Below are positions 24,916 to 36,144 of a DNA stretch of 64,000 nucleotides, in pieces. A program made the translations under genes and the position numbers. The notes under the pieces were generated by a model. That model did not search any database. It had not been told where the DNA came from and was given only the letters and a program-made list of their open reading frames with translations. Position 1 is the first letter of the stretch, and each line of letters opens with the position of its first letter. Source of the stretch: Rhinopithecus roxellana. Lineage: Eukaryota > Chordata > Mammalia > Primates > Cercopithecidae. Location: positions 102,151,858 through 102,215,857 of the forward strand of contig NC_044553.1 of NCBI RefSeq assembly GCF_007565055.1, given 5' to 3'.

Positions 24916-25226
24916 TTTTATTTATTTTTATTTATTTATTTTTTTTGAGCGGAGTCTCACTCTGTCGCCCAGGCTAGAGTGCAGTGGCGCCATCTCGGCT
25001 CACCGCAAGCTCCGCCTTCTGGGTTCACGCCATTCTCCTGCCTCAGCCTCCTGAGTAGCTGGGACTATAGGCACCCGCCACCACGCCCGGCTAATTTTTT
25101 GTATTTTTAGTAGAGACGGGGTTTTACCGTGTTAGCCAGGATGGTCTCCATCTCCTGACCCCGTGATCCACCCGCCTCGGCCTCCCAAAGTGCTGGGATT
25201 ACAGGTGTGAGCCACCGTGCCCGGCC
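24916..25226 (-). repeat. AluY-like element, antisense
   Basis: Full-length antisense Alu with Y-type features: CCACCACGCCCGGCTAATTT, GTGTTAGCCAGGATGGTCTC, and a low-divergence head GCCACCGTGCCCGGCC. The tail side is a (TTTTA/TTTA) pattern. CTAATTTT occurs on both flanks (24907-24914 and 25227-25234), giving the target duplication. Confidence 0.95.
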
Positions 25227-26337
25227 CTAATTTTGTAATAATCTCATTTTAAGGGAGCTTGAGGCAGAATTTGCAGTGTTAATTTTTCTTATAGTGGGTT
25301 AATTTCAAGTTTGATGAGATATGTGAATAACATACAAAAAGAACGCATTTGATGCGTCAAGATAAAATGAAAAGGAAATTTGATAGCAGTAGTCTTAAAC
25401 CTTTATTCCTAAATTTTAGAACAATTTTTATTATATAGACTACATATCATGCTGCCTTCTAGTTTCAGCGATGATATACAATAGCCTTTGGATTTATTAA
25501 CTTTGATGTCACTCCTCATATGTGGTTCCAAAGTCCTGACCGGTATTAATTTGTCATTTTGCTGAAGCATGGATGTGAATTATTTGTACTGGATAGGCAT
25601 AGAGCACAGCCCAACTGACTATCCTACAAGAACTTTTCAGGGTAACTTGGTTTTTGCAGTCTGGTCATCAATATATTGTAACTCTTGAGAAGAATAAAAA
25701 CTTAGTTTGTCTGTGAAAAGTAGAACAGAAAAGAAGGCTAAGAGCTAAATGGTGGGTATGATATGAAGTAAAAATTCAAAGGCCTATAAAAAGGGGTGTC
25801 TCCACAGAGAAATAAGAAGTGATTTATAAACCTGTGCTTGGAATGCTCTAGCCAATGTAAAAATTGCTTATCAAGTTAGAAAATTTCAGCAAAAATTGAA
25901 AAAAGGTCATTGACTTTTGGTATGAGAGTGTATTTATCATTTTGGGAATAAATGGTTTCCTATATATCAAATGCTTGCAACAGTGCCTGGCACATACACA
26001 CTATAAACATACTAGCTGAGGTAGTGATGGTGGTATTGATGGTGGTGATGATGTGATTCTGGATGGAATTGTTATTTGAGAGAACACCATGAACCTCTAG
26101 GTGCTACTGTATTGCCTCCCAGTTAATAACGAACATGTAAAAGTAGAATGTTTGATATGGTTTTATCAATTTATTCCTATCAATGCTTATTCCTATAGAA
26201 GTTCTTGTCATGAATTGCAAAAAACAAATCTTTATTACTTTTATTATCTCAATTAGAGTCCTTGGAAAAAAATGAAAAATGTATACAATGATGAGTGTTT
26301 TAATATGGATGTATAACTTATACGGATTTAGAGTTTA
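25227..26337. other. Unassigned DNA with a short MIR/L2-like tail
   Basis: Mostly no recognised repeat. ACAGTGCCTGGCACATACAC at about 25979-25998 is a MIR/L2 3'-end word. A GGTGAT-rich simple patch follows at 26021-26055. Confidence 0.45.
25965..26015 (+). repeat. MIR or L2 3'-end remnant
   Basis: AATGCTTGCAACAGTGCCTG followed by GCACATACACACTATAAAC matches the conserved 3' end shared in style by MIR and L2. It is too short to choose between them. Confidence 0.55.
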
Positions 26338-26895
26338 GGTCAGGTATGGTGGCTCATGCCTGTAATCACAGCCCTTTTGGAGGATCTCTTGAGGGCAGGA
26401 GTTTGAGACCAGCCTCAGCAATGTAACAAGAATTCATCTTTACAAAAATTTAAAATGTCAGGCTGGGCACGGTGGCTCACACCTGTAAGCCCCACAGTTT
26501 GGGAGGCCGAGGTGGGTGGATCATTTGAGGTCAGGAGTTTGAGACAAGCCTGGCCAACATGGTGAAACCCCATCTCTACTAAAAATACAAAAAACTGGGC
26601 AGGGTGGTGCGCACTTCTAGTTCCAGCTACTCAGGAGACTGAGGCAGGAGAATTGCTGGAGCCTGGGAGACGGAGGTTGCAGTGAGCCAAGATCGCACCA
26701 CTGCACTCCAGACTGGGTGACAGAAAAGAAGTCAGCCAGGCTTGGCGGTACATACCTCTAGTCCCAGCTACTTGGGAGGCTGAGGCAGGAGGAGTGCTTC
26801 AGCTCAGGAGTTCAAGGATGCACTGAGCTCTGATTACACCACTGCACTCCAGCCTGGTTGAAAGATCAAGACCCTGTCTCTAAAAACTAAAAAAT
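26338..26895 (+). repeat. AluJ-like element split by a second Alu
   Basis: The left arm, 26338-26460, runs from GGTCAGGTATGGTGGCTCATG to the A-rich AAATTTAAAATGTCA. The right arm, 26731-26895, runs from GTCAGCCAGGCTTGGCGGTA to an A-tail at ACTAAAAAATAAGG. The two arms belong together as one old dimer and are separated by the AluS-like insert at 26461-26730. Confidence 0.9.
26461..26730 (+). repeat. AluS-like element nested inside the AluJ
   Basis: Starts GGCTGGGCACGGTGGCTCAC and ends CAGACTGGGTGACAGAAAAGAA with a very short tail. The flanking words AAATGTCA and AGAAGTCA may be the diverged target duplication. It lies exactly at the A-rich linker of the older Alu, a preferred insertion target. 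Confidence 0.9.
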
Positions 26896-26994
26896 AAGGA
26901 AAGAAAGAAAGAATTTAGGATTTATATGCATTCAAAGATGAGAAATATACATTTAAACATTTAAAAGTACTTTGAAGTTTGGAGGTCATTCTTC

Positions 26995-27275
26995 AGGTTC
27001 TGTCTGGAAGGCCTCTCGCTCACTCTCATATTTGGTAGACTCCTCTGACCCCTAAGCCTGAGTCCAAGTCACACTTCTCTCCAAAGCCTCCCGAGCTCCT
27101 TCAGGCTCATGTCCTCCTCCTCTTCTGCCTGCTGCCAGTATAGCACCAGCCTACTGTTTAGTGGCACTTACACCCAGGAGTGTAATTGTTTGCATTTCTC
27201 TCTTACTGTTAGACTGTAAGCCTCTTGAGGAAGAAAGTAGTTCCTCAATGAATATATGAGTGAACTTCAAATCAT
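26995..27275 (+). repeat. L2 LINE 3' end
   Basis: L2 3'-end words include CCTCCCGAGCTCCTTCAGG (about 27087), TGTTAGACTGTAAGCCTCTTGAGG (about 27208) and TTCCTCAATGAATATATGAGTG (about 27241), in the expected order. Confidence 0.8.
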
Positions 27276-27439
27276 TTCACCTATGGCAATAGGAGGTAGG
27301 AGAGTCCTAATATTTCAAGCAAGGCAGATGTCAGGCAGTGGTCATTTCAGAAAGAATATTAGTTTCTTCACACACCCACACAAGGATTTTAAGTCATGGA
27401 CTGAAGCACACAAGTTTAGTGTAGGAAAGTTGGTTGTGT

Positions 27440-27665
27440 GGAATGTTTATTGAGTGTCTACTGTGTTCTGTACTGTGCCATTTGGTTACATATGTTTCAT
27501 CTTATTAAATCTTAAACAATCCCATTATATATGTAGTTGTGTTTTTCCACTTTTCAGATAAGGAAATTAAGGCTAAAAGAGGCAGTAGGTCCAAGATCAC
27601 AGGTAATAAATTGCACAGTATAATTTGAAGCAGATATTCTGACTCTAAACTTTCTTCCCACCATT
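27440..27665 (-). repeat. MIR, antisense
   Basis: Antisense MIR order: TTTATTGAGTGTCTACTGTG (about 27446), CATCTTATTAAATCTTAAAC, TTTTCAGATAAGGAAATTAAGGC (about 27553) and CCAAGATCACAGGTAATAAA (about 27591). Confidence 0.85.
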
Positions 27666-28154
27666 CTATTCACACACTTGCATATGCCACCTAGACAATT
27701 ATTTGAGCTCTAGAGGCACTTTTCACACTTATGTCAAAATTTCTTAAGTTTTTTAAAGCTTGCAAAGCAGTGTGTCCTGAGCCCTGTCTCTCCCCTCTCT
27801 ATATATTGAGAATTTATAGTTGATTATGCCTGTCCTGTCCTGTATGGTGAACATTAACACCTGAACTAGTTGGACCACTAGATGATGTCAAGATGTTACT
27901 CCTTCTGTAGCATCCACTGAGCATTCTGTAGATAGTCTTTTGCTTTTATTTGGAAAAAATAATGTGCTCGGAGGGCAACAAATAAGTCAGAGGATTTTCT
28001 TTTCATTTAAACACCACACACTACTTCATAAATGTCACCAATGAGATAAGACAACATTTAGGGACATGTGGAAACTAGCTTCTTTTCTTTCTTCTCTTCC
28101 CCTGGTCTTTCTGAACTCAGATTTTTCTTACAAAACCAAGCTATCTAAGTCCTT
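27666..28154. other. Unassigned DNA
   Basis: No recognised gene or repeat. Confidence 0.4.
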
Positions 28155-28452
28155 TTTTTCTTGAGATGAAGTCTTGCTCTGCTTCCCAGGCTGGAGTGCA
28201 GTGGCACGATCTTGGCTCACTGCAACCTCTGCCTCCCAGGTTCAAGCGATTCTCCTGCCTCAGTCTCTCCAGCAGCTGGGATTACAGGCATGCACCACCA
28301 CACCCAGCTAATTTTGTATTTTTAGTAGAGACAGTTTCGCCATGTTGGCCAGGCTGGTCTCAAACTCCTGACCTCATGTGATCCACCCGCCTCAGCCTCC
28401 CAAAGTGCTGGGATTACAGGTATGAGCCACAGCCTGTATGCGCCTAGCCCTA
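28155..28452 (-). repeat. Full-length Alu, antisense, AluS-like
   Basis: Antisense dimer with AGGCTGGAGTGCAGTGGCAC and CCTCCCAAAGTGCTGGGATT. CTAAGT(C/T)CTT on both flanks (28145-28154 and 28455-28464) is the target duplication. A 71-codon plus-strand frame here is antisense Alu, not a gene. Confidence 0.95.
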
Positions 28453-28464
28453 AGCTAAGTTCTT

Positions 28465-29489
28465 TATTTCTTAGTATTTCTTAGTTTCAAAGAAATACAT
28501 GAAGTCTATTAATAAGATAAATGAATAGAATCTAGCAGCTGATGATGTGAGATTAAGAATAAAGAGAGAGATGGAGGAGTGGGGATAGGGGAAAAGAACT
28601 AAGAGAGGGCTTTATGTTTGCTCTAATGTGCTGTCGTCTTTACCTGGGACCCTGGATTCCTCTCAAATAATTTATCTCCATGCTCTTTCTTCTATAACTC
28701 ATGTTACTCTTCTGAACTAAGATTGATTTTCCATTTCAAATTGTTGCTTGCTGGGATTTATTTGATCATGCAAAACAGAAGTTGGTTTGGAAGCAGTAAA
28801 ATACATTTGTAGTCTTTTGATACAAAATTATTTTTGTTGCACATCATACTTTATTTAACTTCACTATAAGATAATTGAGACATAAAACGTCAGAGAAAAA
28901 AACTATTAAAAAGGAACAAAAAATCAGCATTTAATCAAAGCGTCTGTCCCTTTTTCACTAACATTATCTCCTAATTGATAGTGAGTGCTGTACCTCTTTG
29001 TAAGGTCATCTCTGCATTATACCAGGTGGTTAAAATTATGGGGTGCTCCTCTAACAGGCATATTGAGTAGTTGTAACTCTTCATAATAGGTAGTTTAAAA
29101 ATCAGTGCCTATATTGATAATCAAGTATTTATTATAGAGGAGGTACATTTGTACTGATGTGGTTCCCGTTGCTGCAGGACTGTGTGAGCTTTGGGGTTTC
29201 ACATCCTCTATTGCGATGGCTGGAACTCCTCCTTTGTCACTTTCTGTAGGGACAGAGCCATGTCAAGACTGTATTTATTCAGCCAGTACATTTTCCACAC
29301 AAATCTGGATAAAGATAGTTGAGGCAAATGTCCACATTTTGTTCTGTAATTCATCAGAATGAACCCTTGTTGTGGAGTAAAGAATACATGTGGTGACATT
29401 TAGCATAAGAAGAAGCCTGGAAAATTAATTGGACAGTCTCTTTCAATTATCAGTTTTTGGCAGTCTGAAAATCTATACAATCGTTTTGC
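28465..29489. other. Unassigned DNA
   Basis: No recognised gene or repeat. Confidence 0.4.
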
Positions 29490-29732
29490 ACTGGCACAGT
29501 GGTTCACGCCTGTAATTCCATCACTTTGGGAGGCTGAGGCAGGTGGATCACTTAAGGTCAGGAGTTCGAGACCAGCCTAGCCAACATGGTTAAACCCTGT
29601 CTGTACTAAAAATACAAAAATTAGCTGGCCATAGTAGCAGTTGCCTGCAATTTCAGTTACTTGGGAGGCTAAGGCAGTAGAATTGCTTGAACCTGGAAAA
29701 AAAAAACAAAAACAAAAACAAAAACAAAATTT
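29490..29732 (+). repeat. Alu lacking its 3' right-arm segment
   Basis: Sense Alu from TGGCACAGTGGTTCACGCC through the linker and into the right arm as far as AATTGCTTGAACCTGGA. It passes straight into an A-rich (CAAAAA)n tract at 29697-29729. The usual 70-80 bp containing GTTGCAGTGAGCC and the GACAGAGC words are missing, so there is an internal 3' deletion. Confidence 0.9.
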
Positions 29733-30021
29733 GTATGATGATTTTGGATTGGTAGTTTACTTGAGGATGGTAAATGTATAGACAAATTTTTTATAATTAG
29801 CAGAAGTAAATGCAGAATCCTTGAAATGGGATAGTTTTTAAATGGAATTTAGTCTATTTTGAAATATGCCTATCATGATTTCATTGAAAAGATGAATAAA
29901 CTATTGATAATTTATTCCCATAAAGTGTGCCAATAAAATCAAGATCGATGAACAAGCTTTTTTTTCTTACCAAGAGAAATAGATTTCTTGAGAAAGTGGC
30001 CTAAATGTTCTGAGTGGGCTC
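29733..30021. other. Unassigned DNA
   Basis: AT-rich spacer between two Alus, with nothing recognised. Confidence 0.4.
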
Positions 30022-30034
30022 AAAATTCTTAATT

Positions 30035-30294
30035 ATTATTATTATTATTATTTGAGACGGAGTCTTGTCTGTCAGACTGGAGTGCAGTGGCGCGATCTCG
30101 GCTCACTGCAACCTCCAACTCCCTGGTTCGAACCTCCTGAGTTGTTAGGATTACAGGCAATCGCTACATGGCCGGCTAATTTTTGTATTTTTAGTAGAGA
30201 CAGGGTTTAACCATATTGGCCAGGCTGGTCTCGAACTCCTGACCTTAAGTGATCCGCCTTCCTCAGCCTCCCAAAGTGCTGGGATTACCTGGCC
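30035..30294 (-). repeat. Alu, antisense, slightly deleted
   Basis: Antisense Alu with an ATT-patterned tail and small internal deletions (for example around 30070 and 30123). The flanks AAAATTCTTAATT (30022-30034) and AAAGTTCTTAATT (30295-30307) are a 13-bp target duplication with one mismatch. Confidence 0.93.
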
Positions 30295-30307
30295 AAAGTT
30301 CTTAATT

Positions 30308-32396
30308 TTTAATGCCAATATAAGTTCCAGACTATCAGACCTAATTTTTACCTAAGACCTTTGCATGACTAGTTTCTGAAAGTACGGCAGGTAGTCTGAC
30401 CGACTAATGTAAGACCAATTCTTGGAATAACAATGTGTTATATTGTCAGAGAGTTCCACTATAACAGATAATTTGTACTGCCAATTTGGCAACTATCACT
30501 TTTCAGTAAATTTTTCTATGTCTCTATCATCTATCCTTCTAATATCTTAATCACTCTCTGGTGTCTTCACGTTGGTGAACTGATAAAATGTCTTGACATT
30601 AATTGACATTGTAGAAAAAAGTGTTAAACATTGATTGGTTTCAGGATTATGCTGGTTTTTTGTTTGTTTGTTTGTTTGTTTTAGGAGATTGTAAAGATTC
30701 CACTTTGAGTAAGAATCTTAGAAAATATTACTGGAAGAAATGGCAAATTAAAAAGAACTTAGAGTTTCCCTTGATGAATAATACCATATTTAATATATTT
30801 CTGTGCTTCTAAATCTCCATCACTTATCAGATATGACATCAATTTAATATAGCTTTTTTAAAAAGGGTAACTACCATAAAATATATGCATTTTTGTAAGA
30901 TAATCCCAATTTTAGAAACATTAAAATGTTGGGAAAAATAGAAATTAAGGAAATTAAGATGTTCTGGGATTCTGGAGTAGCATTTCAGAAAAATGTTGAT
31001 AGATCGGGCAGTATGAAATTTTTAAGGCCGCCTCCTTTTTTTTCTCCCAGCTAGTAGAGCAAAGGATTGAATGGATATACTAGAGGTTCTCTTCTTACAA
31101 ATCTTGGTTTTGCACAATTTTGGCAAATCTTTTCACAGGGGCTTTCTTTTAGCAAGTTGTTTGATAAATATGTCAATATGTATGTTGATGTATATACATA
31201 TGTAATATTTTAAGATTAGGGTATATTTGAGGCAAAGAGAGGAAAATAGAGGTATTATACTTCAAAATAAAATACTGAAACTAGTTTTTATTGAACATTT
31301 ACAAATATTATGAAAAGTTAAGAAAAGGGTGCCAATGACCACTCTATTATTAATGAGACAACAATGGAAAAAGCCCATGTATTCATATTTAGACATATGT
31401 CTGTTTGAATGTTACATTTTATTTTACATAATGATGTTTATTTTTTATTAAATATCTTTGGAATTGTTGGTGGGCTGGAGCCAAGAATGTGATAAATTTA
31501 TCATTACTTAGAAAATTATTTTTTATACCTTGTATAAATTTAGTTTGCCTTGTCACATCTAAACTTGTCCTTGACTTTTAAAATTTGGTATACCATCTTT
31601 ACTAGGCATAAATGCAAGTATGCATGATTCCTAAGTCCAAAAGGAGGTTATGTGCAATAAAGTTTGTTTGATAACACAAAAAAAGTTATTTTTTAGAGAA
31701 CTGTATTGTTATTTACCCAAATGGATAATGAACTCTATTTTTTATGAAGAGAAAAGAAAAAATTCTAGAGATACAATGGCCATATACTTTGTTTTACATT
31801 CATAGGCAAGTACATGCTGTGTTTTATGCTATAGTTCTTTCCATTTGGTGTGTGGTGCATTTTAAATCCCCATGCACTTATTTTGCATGTATAGCTTTGA
31901 AAAATCTTAACTTTGAATCGCATCGTGTGTGTGTGTATCTAAACATTAAAGATATACAATATGTTGATTCATAAGGGAATGTAAATTGCAAAATATACAT
32001 AAAACAAATCTAATCCATAAGTGCGGTATTTCACAATTACAAAGTATGATAACTATGTAAGTGAACTCAATTTTTAACAGATGCTGTGTTGGGTTTTATA
32101 GTTCTTAACAAACCCTTTTTCTTTTCTAAAAAAGAAAAAAAAGTGTATCTTTGTACTATCCAATTATAGCTATTTAATAAAGTATAATGGAGAAATACTG
32201 ACATAGCTCTGAGAGAATCAATAAGGGAAACTGAACAAGATGGCACATTAGCTACAGATGGGAACCAAGAACCAAAAACAGGAGGAGGTTAGACTTGAAG
32301 AGCTGCCTGAGCTTCCTGCGGATGCATGTCCAAATGCAGTGGAATCCTAAGGGCTTGTTTCTGACTTTCGTTGTCTCCAGCATTCTTTTTATCGTG
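30308..32396. other. Unassigned AT-rich DNA
   Basis: No gene or named interspersed repeat recognised. It contains a (GTTT)n run at 30661-30682 and generally very AT-rich sequence around 30830-32190. Confidence 0.4.
30661..30682. repeat. (GTTT)n microsatellite
   Basis: Five consecutive GTTT units. Confidence 0.95.
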
Positions 32397-32464
32397 ATGT
32401 GTGTGTGTGTGTGTGTGTGTGTGCGTGCGCCCGCACACGCGCGTGTATTTGTATGTGTGTGTGC
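32397..32464. repeat. (TG)n / alternating purine-pyrimidine tract
   Basis: About 13 TG units (32397-32423) lead into GCGTGCGCCCGCACACGCGCGTG and then further GTGTGTGTG at 32454-32464. Nearly the whole tract alternates purine and pyrimidine, a sequence type that adopts Z-DNA under negative supercoiling. Repetitive frames on both strands across it are artefacts of the repeat. Confidence 0.95.
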
Positions 32465-32667
32465 ACTCTTGTGCACTTGTGGTACAGATGTGTGAAGGTT
32501 GGCTGTCCACTTACTGGAATAATTTGGAATGTAACTTTCTGGAAATCAGTGTCCTTAGGGGATTTGATGATGCCAGGTGAGTACAGATCACCAGTAGCCC
32601 TGCCTCCCATTGGACGGCTGGTTGAGACCTATAGCAGGGCTCTGAAGGGATAGATATGGATCATAAA

Positions 32668-32709
32668 GCCACTGCACTCCAGTCTGGTGACAGAGCGATA
32701 CTCCGTCTC

Positions 32710-32737
<28 letters not shown>
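32668..32737 (+). repeat. Alu 3'-end stub with long A-tail
   Basis: Only the last about 45 bp of Alu are present, from AAGCCACTGCACTCCAGTCTG to ACTCCGTCTC, followed by about 27 A. This is a severely 5'-truncated Alu or the remnant of a deletion. Confidence 0.9.
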
Positions 32738-32740
<3 letters not shown>

Positions 32741-32811
32741 TTCCGTGCCATTCTTATTCCTCCTTTTGATAATTAGGTGTTGAAAATTAGGAAGCTGTAG
32801 GGGCAGCAATA

Positions 32812-32885
32812 GATATGAGATTGGGCTTTGGAATCAGTAAACCTGGTTTGAGTCTCGGCTCTGCCCCCTACCAGGTTCTGCGCAG
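32812..32885 (+). repeat. MIR 5' part
   Basis: TTGGGCTTTGGAATCAGTAAAC and GTTTGAGTCTCGGCTCTGCC (about 32848) match the MIR 5' half on the plus strand. Confidence 0.75.
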
Positions 32886-33045
32886 CAGGTGCTTATGACC
32901 AAGCTGGACTCTACAGGTTGGGAGGGAGGATGTGCCCTCCCAGAGATGCTGCAGCTGCTCCCTGTTCCAGAGGAGCCCTCCGCAGGCTGATGGCTGCTCA
33001 CACCTGATGCAGGAGGTGGTCAGAGAACTGCTAAAACAATTCTGG
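32886..33045. other. Small G+C-rich unassigned block
   Basis: About 160 bp that are clearly richer in G and C than the surroundings, with many CTG/CAG words such as GATGCTGCAGCTGCTCCCTG (about 32945). No named repeat, splice pattern or open frame stands out. Confidence 0.5.
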
Positions 33046-33741
33046 ATTTTGTTTTGCTCAGAGGTGTTTACCTAATCATTAGCCACTTGGTGGCACAGAA
33101 AATGTTCAATCCATCTATCTTCCTGTCTAGTGGATTTTTCAGTTACTCCATGAATTACATCTTTTCACTGACTTAACACATAACCTTGGCCCAGGTGTCC
33201 TCAAATACAGCATTAACATGAAATGCATGTGTTGACTCTGCAGCCATTTTTATTTCTGTCTGAGACAGGTTTTAGGTTAGTAGATAAAACACTCTTGACA
33301 TCTTTAATAGCCTTCATAGGGTCTTTTATAAATAATAGATGTCAACTGATAGTTTTTTTCCCCAAGCACTGATGACATTTCAAAATAGAATTTGGTGGGT
33401 GGTTGCAGGTTGCTTTTGGAAAATAAAAACTATTTACTTGTTTTTACCATCAAATGGCTCTTTCATTATTAATACTTTGCCATTTTTAAAATGTTGTCTT
33501 AATGCCACAGAGAACGTGTGGCACCAATGAGCTAATCATAGTCAAAGAAAACATTGATTCTAAGAGTGGTTTGCAGCAGTACTCTCTACTGGAATGATGC
33601 CTGCAGGGGAAAGATTGTTAAAGTTCAAATCAGGTGAGTTCTCGTTCCCACCAAATTGGCTTTGGTGGGAGTGATATACCAAACAAAGAAACCCATGGCT
33701 TGGGTGTTAGGCAGTGAAGGGGATCTGCAGTATTTTGGAAG
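33046..33741. other. Unassigned DNA
   Basis: No recognised gene or repeat. Confidence 0.4.
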
Positions 33742-34780
33742 GGAGAACTTTATTGAAGAATAACATACATTAAGAAAGTACTTATCTTCAACTTACAGTC
33801 TGATGAATATTTACCAATTGTACATGCCCATGTGATTAGTACCCAGAGAAAGAAGCAGACATAACTGGCACTCCAGAGTCTCCCACATGTAACTTCATTT
33901 AAGAAACCTAAGAAACCACCGTTCTAACATCAGAGATTAGTTTTGCTGGTTTTTAGCTTTGTTTAGATGCATCATTGAGTATATACTGTTTTGTGTCTGG
34001 CTGCTTTGCTCAATATTATGTCTGTGAAATTCATCCATGCTTTTGCTTGCAGTTGTGATTCATTCATTATAACTTCTGTGTAGTGTTGAATGAATATATG
34101 ACAACTTGTGTTGATGAGCATTTAAGTAGTTTCAGTTTTTAACTATTACAAATGTGCTGTTATGAATACAGTAGTCCCCCCACTTATCCGCAATTTTGCT
34201 TTCCATAGTTTTAGTTTTCCATGGTCAACTGTGGTCTGAAAATATTAAGCGGAAAATTCCAGAAATAAATAATTCATAAGTTTTAAATGCTACATAACAA
34301 TGCCTGTAGCATTCACCTCACTTCATCTCATCATGTAGGCATTTTATCATCTCACTTTTTCATAAGAAGAAGGCTGAGTGCATTACAAAAGGATACTTTG
34401 AGAGTGGGATTGGATTCACATAGCTTTTATTACAATATATTGTTATACATGTTCTATTTTATTGTTCTCAATTTCTTACTGTGCCTAATTTATAAATAAA
34501 ACTTTGTCATAGGTATGTGTGTATAGGAAAAAACGTAGTATATATAGGGTTTGGTATTCTCTGTGGTTTCAGGCATCCACTGAGGGGTCTTGGAACATAT
34601 TCTTAATGGATAAGGGGAGACTACTCTATTTTTAGAAATGTCTTTTGGTGAACACATGACCATTTCTGTTGGTTATACCCTAAAGAGAGGAATTACTGAT
34701 AACCTTAGAAATGTTCAGCTGTAGCAGATAATGCCAGACAGTCTTAAATTATACCTGTTACCTTTTACAAATGTAAATAA
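33742..34780 (-). repeat. L1M fragment, antisense, split by a Tigger MITE
   Basis: Antisense L1M 3' UTR and ORF2 tail. It starts near AACTTTATTGAAGAATAACATAC (33748). ATGTCTGTGAAATTCATCCATGC (about 34018) and ATTACAAATGTGCTGTTATGAAT (about 34145) follow. After the inserted MITE it resumes with TTTGGTGAACACATGACC (about 34644) and GGAATTACTGATAACC. No coding frame survives. Confidence 0.8.
34169..34626. mobile_element. Tigger-family MITE (Tigger7-like) with TA target duplication
   Basis: The left end CAGTAGTCCCCCCACTTATC (34169) and right end GATAAGGGGAGACTACTC (34626) are inverted copies, with TA on both flanks (34167-34168 and 34627-34628). The interior holds AAATATTAAGCGGAAAATTCC, TCATCTCATCATGTAGGCAT and the 3' word GTTTCAGGCATCCACTGAGG. 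At 458 bp it is an internally deleted, nonautonomous derivative. The L1M flanks join cleanly when it is removed. The family number is from memory. Confidence 0.88.
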
Positions 34781-35009
34781 TCACTGAAGCACTGTTGCTA
34801 CACCATCATTTCTGAACTGTGGAGTTACTGGAAGGAAAGCACCAGAATATCATGGAGTAGCCCTTCCCACTAATAAGTACACATGGCTGTAGATCACAGG
34901 AAGATAATTCACTAGCACTGTTTTGTACAGTTTGTAATCATTTTACCTGAATGTTGTTGCATTTACTTTTCTGAAAACAGTTCTCAATTTTCTTCTTGTT
35001 TTTTAGTCG

Positions 35010-35185
35010 TCTTTTTATCCTCAGCACCTATTACTATACTGTAGGTACTCCTATTAACCCCAGTTTACAGACAAGTTACAGAGCAATTGACTCACTTGCT
35101 CAAAGTTATATACATAGGAAGGAGGGAAGAACATGTGCTCCTTCTTTACATATAAGTCATATAAGAGCTTTAAAAGTCTGACCAG
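35010..35185 (-). repeat. MIR, antisense
   Basis: Antisense MIR words: TAACCCCAGTTTACAGACAAG (about 35055), TTGACTCACTTGCTCAAAGTTA (about 35087). Confidence 0.8.
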
Positions 35186-35361
35186 GCTATAATCCTGAAA
35201 ATCCTACATGCAGAGAGAGCTGGTAGGGTTGATAGAGTCCTCAACAATTCCACAGAAGCATTTGGATAGTCTACATTAAAATGGCTGAGATGAAAACTTT
35301 CTACCTTATATTATTTACCAGTACTAAATTCACACCAACTTCTGTGAACATAGTACAGATA

Positions 35362-35425
35362 TATGGTGAAGAACAAAGACTCTGGAGCTGGCCTCTCTGT
35401 GTTTAAATCTCCACCACTCCAGCTG
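35362..35425 (+). repeat. MIR 5' fragment
   Basis: GAAGAACAAAGACTCTGGAGC followed by CTCTGTGTTTAAATCTCC matches the MIR 5' end. Confidence 0.65.
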
Positions 35426-35499
35426 GAATTATCTGCAGAAAACACGTCATGGCCTGTGCTTTTCTTATGGTGTTTTTTGCTTAGTTTCATACATTATAA

Positions 35500-35640
35500 T
35501 GATTTCTGTGTTCCTCTGCCTAACTGTGAACTCACTGAGGAGAAGGTACCATGTCATATTCATTTTAATCCCTCCCAGTGCCTCATGCTGTACCTTGAGC
35601 ATGATGAATATCAATAAGTTTTGACTTAATAAATAATGAA
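35500..35640 (+). repeat. L2 3' end
   Basis: ACTGTGAACTCACTGAGGAG (about 35523), CCTCCCAGTGCCTCATGCTG and the TTTTGACTTAATAAATAATGAA end follow the L2 3' terminus. Confidence 0.75.
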
Positions 35641-35879
35641 ATATTTAATATTTTATGTCACTTACTATTTATGCCACATTTTCTTTCCAAATAACCAGAA
35701 ACAACTTGCAGATAAATAGAAAGTGCAAAATAGAGTATTTATCTGTTTTGGGGCAATTGAGATAAGATTACAATATTTTAGGCAATGACATTGACAAAAA
35801 CTTTTTGGAGGTTAATGTAAAGTAGAAAAGATGTCGAGTAAAATGATTTTCCATTTTTCTAAAATAGAAAACAAATAGA

Positions 35880-36040
35880 TATCTTGAAATTATTTGTATG
35901 TTTGCCTTCCCTCTGGCCAAGCCAGCTCTTTGTGAGTAGGCCATGTGTCTTACTTAAATTTGTATCCCCAGTGCCAGAAATAGTGCTTAGAATATGCCCA
36001 TGAAGGAAGGAATGAACAAACAAATGAAAGAATGAAATAA
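35880..36040 (+). repeat. L2 3' end, second copy
   Basis: Contains TTGTGAGTAGGCCATGTGTC (about 35930), TTGTATCCCCAGTGCCAGAA (about 35961) and the terminal GAAGGAATGAAC-type repeats, the L2 3' end in sense orientation. Confidence 0.75.
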
Positions 36041-36144
36041 AGGAAAGAAGGAATAAAAAGAGAAAGGATGATGAAAGAAAATACATTTCTGGGAATTATC
36101 ATACAAAATAAAGATATTAGAATGACTGACATATGCTCACCATA

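Noticed and set aside
32252..32653. Overlapping frames encoding Cys/Val- or Thr/His-repeat peptides
   Set aside because: They are translations of the (TG)n microsatellite in several frames.
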